Part shown: piece after piece, positions 18,208-27,700 of the stretch | How positions within the stretch are numbered: the stretch's first letter is position 1 | How the letters are laid out: every line of letters begins with the position of its first letter | Source: Croceicoccus naphthovorans | GTDB lineage: Bacteria > Pseudomonadota > Alphaproteobacteria > Sphingomonadales > Sphingomonadaceae | Reading direction: 5' to 3' | Length of the DNA stretch: 64,000 bases | Assembly: GCF_001028705.1 (NCBI RefSeq) | Contig: NZ_CP011770.1 | Location: 2,731,501 to 2,795,500 of the forward strand | Made by a program: the position numbers and the translations under genes | The notes under the pieces: generated by a model | The model's input: the letters and a program-made list of their open reading frames with translations, nothing else | Databases searched by the model: none | Told to the model about the DNA's origin: nothing

Positions 18208-19707
18208 ATGAAACGCCTGCTTGCCAGCATTGCCTTCGCCGCCACCGCACTGGCGCCGATCGGTGCCGCCGGAATTTCCGGCACGGCCGCCGCCCAGACC
18301 TTGGCCAAGCCGACCAACGAAATCGTCTTGTCGGTCAAGACCGGGCAGCTGGTCACGATCAACGGCCGGATGGCCGATATCTTCATCGCCGACGAATCGA
18401 TCGCCGACGTGCAGGTGAAGTCCAGCAACCAGGTCTTCGTTCTGGGCAAGGCGCCGGGTGAAACCACCCTTTATGCCGCCGATGCAGCGGGCAACATCAT
18501 CTGGTCGTCGATCGTCCGGGTCGGCAACAATATCGACAGCATCGACCAGATGCTGACGTTGGCGATGCCCGAGGCGCGCATCCAGACCGCGACGATGAAC
18601 AACACCATCCTGCTGACCGGTACGGTCGCGGCCCCCGAAGACGCGGCAGAGGCCGAACGCCTTGTCACCGCGTTTGTCGGCGAAGGCACCAACGTGATCA
18701 GTCGCCTGCGCCTGACGACGCCGCTGCAGGTCAACCTGCAGGTCCGCTTTGCCGAAGTCAGCCGCACGCTGGTTCGCGCCCTGAATTCGAACCTGCAAGT
18801 GTTCGACAGCACCGACGGGTTCAACTTCGGCGTGCAGCGTGGCACGGACTTCATCGAAGAAGCCTTCGACGAGAACAACAATGTGACAGGCGCCAAGTAC
18901 GCACTGGGCGAATCGAACACGAACCTGATCACGCAGTTTCCGCAGTTCCTCGGCCTCGACGTTATCAGCTTGCTCGAAGCGGCCGAAAATCAGGGTCTGG
19001 TCACCACGATTTCGCAGCCGAACCTGACCGCGCTGTCGGGCGAGACCGCCGAATTCCTGGCGGGCGGCGAATATCCAATCCCGACCAGCTCGGGTCTCGG
19101 CTCGACCTCAATCGAGTTCAAGAAGTTCGGCGTCTCGCTGTCCTACACCCCGACGGTGCTGGCCAACGGTCGCATCTCGATCCGCGTCCGTCCGGAAGTG
19201 TCCGAACTGTCGACGCAGGGCGCTGTCACCGTGGGCGGGTTCTCTATCCCCGCCCTGACAGTCCGCCGCGCGGAAACGACGATCGAGCTGGGTTCAGGCC
19301 AGAGCTTCATGATCGCCGGCCTGCTGCAGAACCAGTACAGCACCTCGATCGAGAAGACGCCTGCAATCGGCGATATTCCGATCCTCGGCAATCTGTTCCG
19401 TTCCAACTCCTATCGCCGCGGCGAGACCGAGCTGGTGATCGTGGTGACGCCGTATCTGGTGAAGCCGGTCGACGCGAAGGACATCAAGCTGCCGACCGAC
19501 GGGTTGCAGTCGCCGGGCGAAATCGAACGCCTGCTGCTGAACAAGTGGACGGACGGCGACGCCAGCAAGACACGCCCGATGCCGCGCGCGGCGGAAGACG
19601 TGACCGCGCCGTCGATCAGCGCCGCAACACCGGGTGCCGCTTATCCGGCACAGACACCGGTTCGCAGTGCCGACGCGGGCAATTCCGCCCCGGGCTTTTC
19701 CTTCTGA
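18208..19707 (+). CDS. cpaC: Tad secretin CpaC (RcpA)
   Basis: Outer-membrane secretin through which the Flp pilus exits. The ATG at 18208 has a strong AGGGGGG ribosome-binding site and gives a canonical signal peptide ending near GTAAAQ; an ATG at 18172 would extend it by 12 residues. An N-terminal pilus-formation domain (VKTGQLVTINGRMADIFIAD), a BON-like segment and the C-terminal secretin domain (ISQPNLTALSGETAEFLAGG and later GSGQSFMIAGLL) occur in order. It is 499 aa. Confidence 0.95.
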   Translation: MKRLLASIAFAATALAPIGAAGISGTAAAQTLAKPTNEIVLSVKTGQLVTINGRMADIFIADESIADVQVKSSNQVFVLGKAPGETTLYAADAAGNIIWSSIVRVGNNIDSIDQMLTLAMPEARIQTATMNNTILLTGTVAAPEDAAEAERLVTAFVGEGTNVISRLRLTTPLQVNLQVRFAEVSRTLVRALNSNLQVFDSTDGFNFGVQRGTDFIEEAFDENNNVTGAKYALGESNTNLITQFPQFLGLDVISLLEAAENQGLVTTISQPNLTALSGETAEFLAGGEYPIPTSSGLGSTSIEFKKFGVSLSYTPTVLANGRISIRVRPEVSELSTQGAVTVGGFSIPALTVRRAETTIELGSGQSFMIAGLLQNQYSTSIEKTPAIGDIPILGNLFRSNSYRRGETELVIVVTPYLVKPVDAKDIKLPTDGLQSPGEIERLLLNKWTDGDASKTRPMPRAAEDVTAPSISAATPGAAYPAQTPVRSADAGNSAPGFSF

Positions 19708-19731
19708 TCCGCGCTTGAAGAGGTGATGACG

Positions 19732-20400
19732 ATGACGAAAATCGCACAACAGTCCGCCCGCAAGCCGGCGTTCCGCCCGATGGCGCTGGCCCTTGTTTCC
19801 GCCCTCGCCCTGTCGGGCTGCATCGGCGGCGTTCCCACCAACCGCTCGCTCTATTCGGAAAACCAGCCGGTGGTCAGCCGCACGAACTATGTGTTCGACG
19901 TGCAGACCAGCGCAACGGGCGTTCCCAGCAGCGAACAGCGCCGGTTGACCGACTGGTTCGACGCGCTGGAGCTTGGTTACGGCGACAAGGTATCGGTGGA
20001 TTCCAGCGGGATCAGCGCCGCGGCGCGTGACGACTTGTTCGCACTCGCCGATCAGGAAGGCTTTCTGTTGAAGGAAGGCGCTCCGCTGACCGAAGGCATG
20101 CCCGGCGCAGGTGTGGCCCGCGTGGTCGTCACCCGTGCGGTGGCAACCGTGCCGAACTGCCCGAACTGGTCCGCCAATTCGGACTCCAACCCAAACAACG
20201 CGACCAGCCCCGGATACGGCTGTGCCGTCAACGGCAATCTGGCGGCGATGATCGCCGATCCGGAAGACCTGCTGCGCGGTCAGCGCGGCACGGGCGAAAC
20301 CGTCGTGATGACCAACACCAAGGCGATCGACGCCTATCGTTCGGCCGAACCGACCGGCGGTGGCAACACCGTTACCGCGGTCGCATCCGACAGCAAGTAA
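19732..20400 (+). CDS. cpaD: Pilus assembly lipoprotein CpaD
   Basis: Outer-membrane lipoprotein helping assemble the Tad secretin. The signal peptide ends in ALALSGC (lipobox LSGC). The CpaD domain contains CPNWSANSDSNPNN and GYGCAVNGNLAAMIADPEDLL, both family signatures. The start at 19732 has AGAGG 8 nt upstream; ATG 19726 and GTG 19723 are in-frame alternatives. It is 222 aa. Confidence 0.92.
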   Translation: MTKIAQQSARKPAFRPMALALVSALALSGCIGGVPTNRSLYSENQPVVSRTNYVFDVQTSATGVPSSEQRRLTDWFDALELGYGDKVSVDSSGISAAARDDLFALADQEGFLLKEGAPLTEGMPGAGVARVVVTRAVATVPNCPNWSANSDSNPNNATSPGYGCAVNGNLAAMIADPEDLLRGQRGTGETVVMTNTKAIDAYRSAEPTGGGNTVTAVASDSK

Positions 20401-20417
20401 GGCAGGAGGTAAGTAAC

Positions 20418-21692
20418 ATGAACGCTCCCTGGAACGCCGGCTCTGGCAACAGCGACCGCGACGCATTCGCCGCCTTTCTGTGCGACGAAGCGACGATGGA
20501 CGTCGTCCGCAACACCACGTCCGAACTCGGCCTGCCGCACGAAAAATGTCACAAGGGGGGCCTTCGCAACGCTGTCCAGACCCTTTCGGTTTCGGCCAGC
20601 CCGTCGATCCTGCTGGTCGACCTGTCCGAATGCGGCGACCCGCTGAGCGACATCAACGCCCTTGCCGAAGTCTGCGAGCCCGGCACCGTCGTGGTTGCCG
20701 TGGGTCAGGTCAACGACGTGCGCCTCTATCGCGATCTTACCGCCAGCGGCATTCAGGATTACCTGCTCAAGCCGTTGACCGAAGATGCGCTACGCGATGC
20801 GCTGATCCAGGCACAAGCGAGCTTCTCTGCACCGCGCGTCAGCCATGACAACGGCGCGGCCCGCGATCACGTGATGACGGCGGTCGTCGGCACCCGTGGC
20901 GGTGTCGGTGCCTCGACCATCGCGACCTCGCTCGGCTGGATGTTCAGCACCGAACACAAGCTGCCGACCGCGCTGCTCGACCTTGACGTGCACTTCGGCA
21001 CCGGCGCGCTGACGATGGATCTGGAACCCGGTCGCGGCCTGACCGATGCAATCGACAACCCGTCGCGCATCGACGGACTGTTCATCGAACGCGCCATGGT
21101 ACGGGCGAACGACAACCTGTCGATCCTGTCGGCAGAGGCCCCGATCCACACGCCGCTAATGACCGACGGTTCGGCCTTTGTACAACTGGAAGACGAGTTC
21201 CGCCAGGCCTTCGACATGACCGTCGTCGACCTGCCGCGCAACATGCTCATCAACTTCGCGCACATCCTGAACGGCGTGAACACGCTGGTCCTGGCAACCG
21301 AACTGACGCTGGCCTCTGCCCGCGATGCGATCCGCATCCTGTCGTGGAGCGCAAGCCATGCAGAGCACATGCGCACCATCGTCGTCGCCAACAAGGTGGC
21401 GCAGGGTGCTGGCGAAATCAGCCGGGCCGACTTCGAAGCCTCTATCGAGCGCAAGATCGACTATGTCATCCCTGCCGACGTCAAGGCGGCGACGCAGGCG
21501 GCAAAGCTGGGCCAGGTGCTGGTCGATGCCAACCGCGCCAGCAAGGCGTCTATCGCCCTGCGCGATCTGGCCCGCACGATCGTCGCTTCGGGCGGCGATG
21601 CCGACGCCGGAAAGGCGAAGGGCGGCAGCAAGGGCTCGCTGATGGACAAGTTCAATCTCGGCTCGGTGCTGGGCGCAAAGCAGAAGGCCTGA
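20418..21692 (+). CDS. cpaE: Pilus assembly ATPase-like protein CpaE (TadZ)
   Basis: ParA/MinD-like protein that localises the Tad apparatus to the pole. The N-terminal domain (about residues 10-140) resembles an atypical receiver (LVDLSECGDPLSDINALAEV, then SGIQDYLLKPLTEDALRDAL). The deviant Walker A is GTRGGVGASTIATSLG, near residue 160. The C-terminus is basic and Gly/Ser-rich. It is 424 aa and directly precedes tadB, where cpaF would normally stand. Confidence 0.94.
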   Translation: MNAPWNAGSGNSDRDAFAAFLCDEATMDVVRNTTSELGLPHEKCHKGGLRNAVQTLSVSASPSILLVDLSECGDPLSDINALAEVCEPGTVVVAVGQVNDVRLYRDLTASGIQDYLLKPLTEDALRDALIQAQASFSAPRVSHDNGAARDHVMTAVVGTRGGVGASTIATSLGWMFSTEHKLPTALLDLDVHFGTGALTMDLEPGRGLTDAIDNPSRIDGLFIERAMVRANDNLSILSAEAPIHTPLMTDGSAFVQLEDEFRQAFDMTVVDLPRNMLINFAHILNGVNTLVLATELTLASARDAIRILSWSASHAEHMRTIVVANKVAQGAGEISRADFEASIERKIDYVIPADVKAATQAAKLGQVLVDANRASKASIALRDLARTIVASGGDADAGKAKGGSKGSLMDKFNLGSVLGAKQKA

Positions 21693-21752
21693 TCGGGGCG
21701 CACGCCCCCACACGGCACCGTGCCAACCGGGACTACGTAGAGGACGAAGACG

Positions 21753-22724
21753 ATGGATATAGCGCAAATCGGGGTAATCGCCCTTGGCCTGTTCGCGATC
21801 ATGTTCATCGCCTACATCGCGCTTTACGGTTCGACCGCAACGCGTGCGCAGACCAAACGCCTGCAGCAAATCCGTTTCCGCCATTCGGAAAACGGCGCGG
21901 CCAAGGTCGAGGCGCAGTTCAAAAAGGCGGTCGCCGCCCGCCGGATGCGACCCCACCGCACCGCCGGGGCCGATTCGCGCATTGCGGCGCTTTCGCTGCG
22001 GCTTGACCGCACGGGCAAGGACTGGACGGTTCAGCAGTATCTTTACGGTTCGGTCGGGCTGGGCGTCATCGTCGCCGCCTTGGTCATCCTGAAATTCGGC
22101 GCACCGTTGCTGGGCCTCGCGGTTGGCGCGATGGTCGGGGCCGGTTTGCCGCACCTTGTCGTGAAACGGCTGATCGCCAAGCGGACCAACGCCTTCAACG
22201 TGAAGTTCCCCGACGGCATCGAACTGCTGGTCCGTGGCCTGCGTTCGGGCCTGCCGGTTACCGAGACGCTGGGCGTCGTCGCAGGCGAAGTTCCGGGCCC
22301 GGTGGGCGAAGAATTCCAGATGGTGGTGGACCGGGTAAAGGTCGGCAAATCGCTGGATGACGCGCTGCAGGAAACTGCGGACAAGCTCGACCTTGCCGAA
22401 TTCAAGTTCTTCTGCATCAGCCTTGCCATTCAGCGCGAGACCGGCGGTAACCTTGCCGAAACGCTGTCAAACCTTGCCAAGGTGTTGCGCGACCGTGCGC
22501 AAATGAAGCTGAAGATTCGCGCCATGAGCTCCGAAGCCAAGGCATCGGCCTATATCGTCGGCGCCCTGCCCTTTGTCGTCTTCATCATGGTCTACATGCT
22601 GAACCCCAAATACCTGGGCGGGTTCTTTACCGACGATCGCCTGATCGTGGCCGGTCTGGGCGGCATGGTGTGGATGAGCATCGGCGCATTCATCATGTAC
22701 AAGATGGTCAGCTTCGAGATCTGA
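21753..22724 (+). CDS. tadB: Tad inner-membrane platform protein TadB (T2SF family)
   Basis: One of two polytopic platform proteins of the Flp pilus machine. An N-terminal span (IGVIALGLFAIMFIAYIALY), two central spans and a C-terminal span frame the cytoplasmic T2SF domain (FPDGIELLVRGLRSGLPVTETL, ETGGNLAETLSNL). It is 323 aa. It pairs with tadC 19 bp downstream. Confidence 0.93.
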   Translation: MDIAQIGVIALGLFAIMFIAYIALYGSTATRAQTKRLQQIRFRHSENGAAKVEAQFKKAVAARRMRPHRTAGADSRIAALSLRLDRTGKDWTVQQYLYGSVGLGVIVAALVILKFGAPLLGLAVGAMVGAGLPHLVVKRLIAKRTNAFNVKFPDGIELLVRGLRSGLPVTETLGVVAGEVPGPVGEEFQMVVDRVKVGKSLDDALQETADKLDLAEFKFFCISLAIQRETGGNLAETLSNLAKVLRDRAQMKLKIRAMSSEAKASAYIVGALPFVVFIMVYMLNPKYLGGFFTDDRLIVAGLGGMVWMSIGAFIMYKMVSFEI

Positions 22725-22743
22725 GCGGGAAAGGCACGAACCC

Positions 22744-23739
22744 ATGAATAATCCCGCAGGCCCCACGCTCCTTGGTTTCGACATCATCATGGTCGGGACC
22801 ATCCTGGCCGGCGTTGCCGCGCTGGCCGCGATGATGGCGGTCTATGCCGCGGTCACCGTCCGCGATCCGATGGCAAAGCGTGTCAAGTCGCTAACCGACC
22901 GTCGCGAAGATCTGAAGGCCGGGTTGATGGGCACGGTCAACGTGCGTCGTTCGATCCGCCGCAAGACCGACGTGACGAACAAGATCCGCGATGTGCTCGG
23001 TTCGCTGCGCATGTTGCAGGATTCGCAGATCGCGACGATCGAACAGAAGCTGATGCACGCCGGTATCCGCCGCAAGGAACTGGCCTATGTCGTCGTCGCC
23101 GCGCGTCCGGTGCTGATGATCACGCTGGGCTTGCTGGCCGCAACGGCGATCTATTGGACCGATACCTATCCCACATGGGGCTCGACGCGCCGGTTCATGT
23201 CCTTCGCGGCGGTGTTGATTTTCGGCTACAAGGCGCCGGACATCTACCTGAAGAACCTTATCGGCAAGCGCACCACGGCCATCCGCAAGGCACTGCCCGA
23301 CGCGCTCGACCTGCTGGTCATCTGCGCCGAGGCCGGCCTGACCGTCGACGCCGCTTTCGGTCGCGTCGCCAAGGAACTGGGCCGCGCCTATCCCGAACTG
23401 TCGGACGAATTCGCGCTTACCTCTATCGAACTGTCGTTCCTGTCCGAACGCAAACAGGCCTTCGACAACCTGGCCTATCGCGTTGATTTGGAGGCGGTGA
23501 AGGGCGTGACCACGACGATGGTCCAGACCGAACGCTATGGTACGCCGCTGGCATCGGCACTGCGCGTGCTGTCGGCCGAGTTCCGCAACGAACGCATGAT
23601 GCGGGCCGAAGAAAAGGCCGCGCGCCTGCCCGCGATCATGACCGTGCCGCTCATCATGTTCATCCTGCCGGTTCTGTTCATCGTGATCCTTGGCCCGGCG
23701 GCCTGTGCCATCTCGGACACCTTCCTCAACAGAGGTTGA
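22744..23739 (+). CDS. tadC: Tad inner-membrane platform protein TadC (T2SF family)
   Basis: Second T2SF-domain platform protein. Signatures are ALPDALDLLVICAEAGLTVDAAF and RYGTPLASALRVLSAEFR. It has an N-terminal span and a C-terminal hairpin of spans (IMTVPLIMFILPVLFIVIL). It is 331 aa, the last pilus gene, and is followed by a strong terminator. Confidence 0.93.
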   Translation: MNNPAGPTLLGFDIIMVGTILAGVAALAAMMAVYAAVTVRDPMAKRVKSLTDRREDLKAGLMGTVNVRRSIRRKTDVTNKIRDVLGSLRMLQDSQIATIEQKLMHAGIRRKELAYVVVAARPVLMITLGLLAATAIYWTDTYPTWGSTRRFMSFAAVLIFGYKAPDIYLKNLIGKRTTAIRKALPDALDLLVICAEAGLTVDAAFGRVAKELGRAYPELSDEFALTSIELSFLSERKQAFDNLAYRVDLEAVKGVTTTMVQTERYGTPLASALRVLSAEFRNERMMRAEEKAARLPAIMTVPLIMFILPVLFIVILGPAACAISDTFLNRG

Positions 23740-23761
23740 GCGAAGGCGAGAATCCGGAACG

Positions 23762-23800
23762 AAAAAGGGCGGGACCGGTATGCCGGTTCCGCCCCTTTTT
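23762..23800 (+). terminator. Intrinsic terminator of the pilus operon
   Basis: GC-rich hairpin with arms AAAAAGGGCGGGACCGG and CCGGTTCCGCCCCTTTTT around a TATG loop, ending in five T. It lies 22 nt after the tadC stop. The A-tract at its 5' side means it could also stop minus-strand transcripts of the MarR gene. Confidence 0.9.
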
Positions 23801-23849
23801 CATTGGCCCTTGTGGATCGCCCAGCCGCGAGCGGCTGCCGATGCCTGCC

Positions 23850-24314
23850 TCAGCTGATATCCGAATCGCGAACTTGCGCGAACAACTTGTCCAGAATCTT
23901 GCGCAGATTGCGCTGCTCTGCGGGGGTCAGGCATTCGAGAAGCCGGTCTTCCATACCCAGCGCCAGCGGCATGATCTGACCATGCATCTCGCGCCCCGCG
24001 GCGGTTAACTCCAGCATATGCGAACGCCCGTCGTTATCGTTCGGGCTGCGCTCCAGAAGCCCGCGATCGACCAGAACCTTGCAGGCGCGGTGCACGGCAA
24101 CCTTGTCCATGAACGTCGCACTGACCAACTGTCGCTGCGTCAGGGCACCGACATCGCCGAGCACAGCCATGACTCGCCATTCCGGAACGTTCACCCCGAA
24201 TCGCGCGCGGTATTCAACCGCGATGCGGTTGCTGACCGCGTTCGACGTGATCGAAAGGCGGTACGGCAGAAACTCCGACAATCGTGGCGGCGATTTGGGG
24301 CTGGTCTGGGACAT
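23850..24314 (-). CDS. MarR-family transcriptional regulator
   Basis: Winged-helix regulator, 154 aa from the ATG at 24314. The DNA-binding domain is clear: PEWRVMAVLGDVGALTQRQL, the recognition helix FMDKVAVHRACKVLVDRGLL and the wing SPNDNDGRSHMLELT. The frame is open for 60 more residues upstream to 24494, but these read through promoter-like sequence. I see no good ribosome-binding site at 24314, so translation may be weak or leaderless. It is divergent from the first TonB receptor and is the only regulator next to the receptor/sulfotransferase locus. Its ligand is unknown. Confidence 0.85.
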   Translation of the reverse strand: MSQTSPKSPPRLSEFLPYRLSITSNAVSNRIAVEYRARFGVNVPEWRVMAVLGDVGALTQRQLVSATFMDKVAVHRACKVLVDRGLLERSPNDNDGRSHMLELTAAGREMHGQIMPLALGMEDRLLECLTPAEQRNLRKILDKLFAQVRDSDIS

Positions 24315-24335
24315 AAGGAGGCTATTACGAAATAT

Positions 24336-24350
24336 TTTGCTTATCGCAAA
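24336..24350. promoter_or_regulatory. Candidate MarR operator
   Basis: Dyad TTTGC-TTATC-GCAAA lies 22 bp upstream of the MarR start codon. MarR proteins usually bind short dyads of this kind over their own promoter. It resembles, but with one base less spacing, the TTGC/GCAA core of the palindromes at 30799 and 38781. Confidence 0.45.
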
Positions 24351-24387
24351 GCTCTTGTACTTTCGATGCGCGCAAGAGGCATTCATG

Positions 24388-24458
24388 GCACAGAAAGTTG
24401 CATATGCTTCTAGATTTAAGTGGCACCGGAACTTGAACGTCGGCTCAACTTTCTGTGC
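24388..24458. repeat. Perfect 13-bp inverted repeat in the MarR-TonB intergenic region
   Basis: GCACAGAAAGTTG at 24388-24400 is exactly inverted as CAACTTTCTGTGC at 24446-24458, with a 45-bp AT-rich spacer. The whole is 71 bp. It could be a structured RNA leader, a looping operator pair or the ends of a small decayed mobile element. No transposase remnant is visible. Confidence 0.65.
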
Positions 24459-24487
24459 GATGCTTGTCAGACAACGAAGCTGCTCAG

Positions 24488-24507
24488 CGAGCAATCTGCT
24501 TTGCTCG
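24488..24507. promoter_or_regulatory. Dyad CGAGCAA-N6-TTGCTCG upstream of first TonB receptor
   Basis: Perfect 7-bp arms with a 6-bp spacer (TCTGCT), in the 466-bp gap between the MarR gene and the first receptor. It has the size and spacing of a dimeric regulator site, although a small RNA hairpin is also possible. Confidence 0.45.
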
Positions 24508-24615
24508 ATATAAACTCCTGTTTATCATCATTCTTTCATTAGCCTCATCGTTGCTATTGACACAAACCTATACGCCCCTTGTTTCAGCCAAAACCAGCTA
24601 GGAGAGCAGTCAGCT

Positions 24616-24699
24616 ATGTGCTGTTCCCGCAACAGTCCCGCTAATTTCGTCTCCCTGGTAACCAAATCGCTTTGCATTGAGCTGGCTTGGTGGAAGTAA
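24616..24699 (+). CDS. Possible 27-residue upstream peptide
   Basis: Short open frame beginning MCCSRNSPANFVSLV and ending at a TAA, with AGGAGA about 10 nt before its ATG. It ends about 80 nt before the receptor start, placing it in the likely 5' leader of that mRNA. Two adjacent cysteines at positions 2-3 are unusual. It may be a regulatory leader peptide or a chance frame; nothing else supports it. Confidence 0.25.
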   Translation: MCCSRNSPANFVSLVTKSLCIELAWWK

Positions 24700-24780
24700 C
24701 GGACCATGACCCGAGGCGCATGTACGTTAGGGCAACAACTCCGCCTTATCGGGCGGATTAGACAAGGGACTGACCAAATC

Positions 24781-27700
24781 ATGACCACCAGCACATTTCG
24801 CAAGCGCATGCTGCGGACGGGCTCGGCATTGCCGACTCTTGCGCTGCTCGGCGCGGGCGGCGCAATCGCGACGCCCGCGTTCGCGCAAGATACGGCAGAG
24901 GCTCCGGCCGGCGACGCCATCATCGTCACCGGTTCGCGCATCGTTCGTCCGAACCTCGAATCTAACAGCCCGATCGCGGTTGTCGATGGCGATGCAACGG
25001 TCGAAAATGCCGACGTTACGCTCGACACTTACCTAAACACGCTGCCGCAGGTTAACCCGGCCGGCACGACCACGTCGAACAACCCCGGCAACAATGGTCA
25101 GTCCAACGTCGACCTTCGCGGCCTTGGTTCGAACCGCAACCTCGTCCTTATCGACGGTCGCCGCCCGATGGTGTCCTCGTCCAATCAGGACGTCGACCTT
25201 AACACCATTCCGCAGGGCCTGATCGAGCGAATCGAAATCGTCACCGGCGGCGCCGGCGCGATCTACGGCGCCGACGCCATCGCCGGTGTCGTCAACATCC
25301 GCATGAAGGACGACTTCGAAGGTCTCGACCTTCGCGGCACCTACTCAAACAGCATTGGTTTGGGTACCGGCGATGCCGAGGAATATCAGCTCAGCGGCAC
25401 AATTGGCGGCAATTTTGCCGACGGTCGCGGCAACATCGCAGTGGCATTCGAACATGCGGAGCGTGAAGGTCTGATCAAGTCGCAGCGCGATTTCTCGCAG
25501 CAGGCGACGTCGACCACGCGCACCTTCCCGACTGGCCGACTGGTTGAAGGCAACAATGCAATCCCGCAGGACGCAATCGACGCGCTATTCGCCACCTATG
25601 GTGTGACATCGGGTGCGCCGACTTCAGGCGCTTCGAACATCGCTTTCAACAACGACGGTACGCTGTTCGGCACGGGCATTTTCAACAATCCGGAAAGCGT
25701 GACAAACTATCGCTATCCGACGGGTTCAGGCGCGAACGCCAACACGAACTTCTTCCCGGATTTCTACACCTATAACTTCGACATCATCAACTTGCTGGTG
25801 TTGCCATTGGATCGCGATTCGGCCTTCGGTCGCGCGCATTATGAAATCAGCCCTGCGGCTGAATTCTTCGCGCAAGGTTCGTGGACCGAGTACAACTCGG
25901 CGACCGCGCTGGCGCCGACCCCGGTCAGCACCTCGATCAACAACCCTGCAAGCCAAACCTCGCAGCGCAACGCGGTTTCAAGTCTGGTTGAAGTTGGCTC
26001 ACGCGCCACGGCATTCGTTGTACCGGTGACCAACCCGTTCATTCCCGATGACCTTGCCACGCTGCTCGCAGCCCGCACCGGCGATAACACTCAATTTGTT
26101 GGCAGCGGGGCGGACGAACCTTTCCAGATTTCGAAGCGCTTCCTCGATGCCGGTCTGCGTCAGCAGAACTTCAACACCGAAGTGCTGCAGGGTCTGATCG
26201 GCCTGCGCGGCGAATTTGCACCGGGCTGGAACTACGAGGCCTATGCCTCGAAGGGCAAGACGACGATCACCGCCGATCTGCAGGGCAACGTCAACGTTCA
26301 GCGTGTGCAGGAACTGCTCGAAGCGCCCGATGGCGGGGCGTCGATCTGCGACGGTGGCTTCAATCCCTTCGGCGTTCAGCCGCTCTCGGCCGACTGCCTC
26401 GACTATGTGAAGGAAGCGGCGTTCACGACGACCGAATTCACGCAAGACGTCTATCAGGGCTACATCACCGGCGAACTGTTCGAACTACCCGCCGGCCCGA
26501 TGTCGATGGTGCTTGGCGCCGAACACCGCAAGTTCAAGTATTCGTATGACGCGGGCACGCTGAACGGCCCGATCGCCGGCTTCAACACCGGTACCGATGA
26601 CCTTGGCACCAACACCTTCACCGACTTCTTCGGCGAACTGCTGGTTCCGCTGGTCGATGGTGGCTTTGTCGACTCCGCCGAACTGTCGCTGTCCGCTCGT
26701 CGTTCGACTAGCGACTACAACGACATCCAGAACGGTATCGACGGAGAGAAGAAGGATTCGTGGGCCTATGGTGCAACGCTCAGCGTCGCGCCGACCCAGG
26801 ACCTGCGCCTTCGTGCCAGCTACCAGCGTTCGGTCCGCGCACCAAACTTTGGTGAGCTGTTCTCGGGCGGCGGCGCGTTTCCGCAGTATTTCGATCCCTG
26901 TTCGGCAAGCACCAACTTCCGCCAGAGCGGTGGCGAGGCTGCTCGCGACCTCTGCATCGCCACGGGCATCGATCCGGGTGCTGTTGACAACTACCAGCAG
27001 ACTCCGGGCAGCCAGGTCTATCTGGGAACCATCGGCAATCCGGACCTCGATCCTGAAACCTCAGACACCTTCACTTTTGGCGGCGTCTTCCAAGTTGCGG
27101 GCTTCACCGGATCGATCGACTACTACAACATCAAGGTGAAGGACGCGATCCTGCTTCCCGATCCGAACATCATCATCGCAGGCTGCTATGGTTATCTCGG
27201 CCAGAACCCCGACCTGAGCTTTGATAACCAGTATTGTTCGTACGAAGGCGACAGCATCCTTTCGCGTTCGCCTGACATCAGCTTCATCTCGGTCCCCGAG
27301 GAGCTGGGTGGCGACGGTTCGGGCTACTTCCAGAACATCAACCAGGGCACGATCAAGACTTCGGGCATCGACTTCCAGCTCGGCTACAAGCTACCGACGG
27401 AATTCATTGGCCCGGAATCGAGCATCGATTTCAACCTGCTGATGAACTACATCATCGACTACAAAGTCGAGGAACTGCCCGGAGTAGTCATCGACTATGC
27501 CGACACGGTTTCCTACTTCGGCGCAAATCTTGGAACCAGCTTCCCGCGTTGGAAGGGTAACTTGCAAACCAAGGTGAACTTCTCCGACAATCTCGCCCTC
27601 GATACGCGTCTGCGCTACATCGATGGGATGAAGAACCGCGCATCGGTGCAGTTCGAAGGGGAAGAGTTCAGCGGCGTGGATTCCGTGATCTACGTCGACG

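Noticed and set aside
24706..24780. Upstream start for the first TonB receptor
   Set aside because: It would add 25 polar residues in front of a complete signal peptide.
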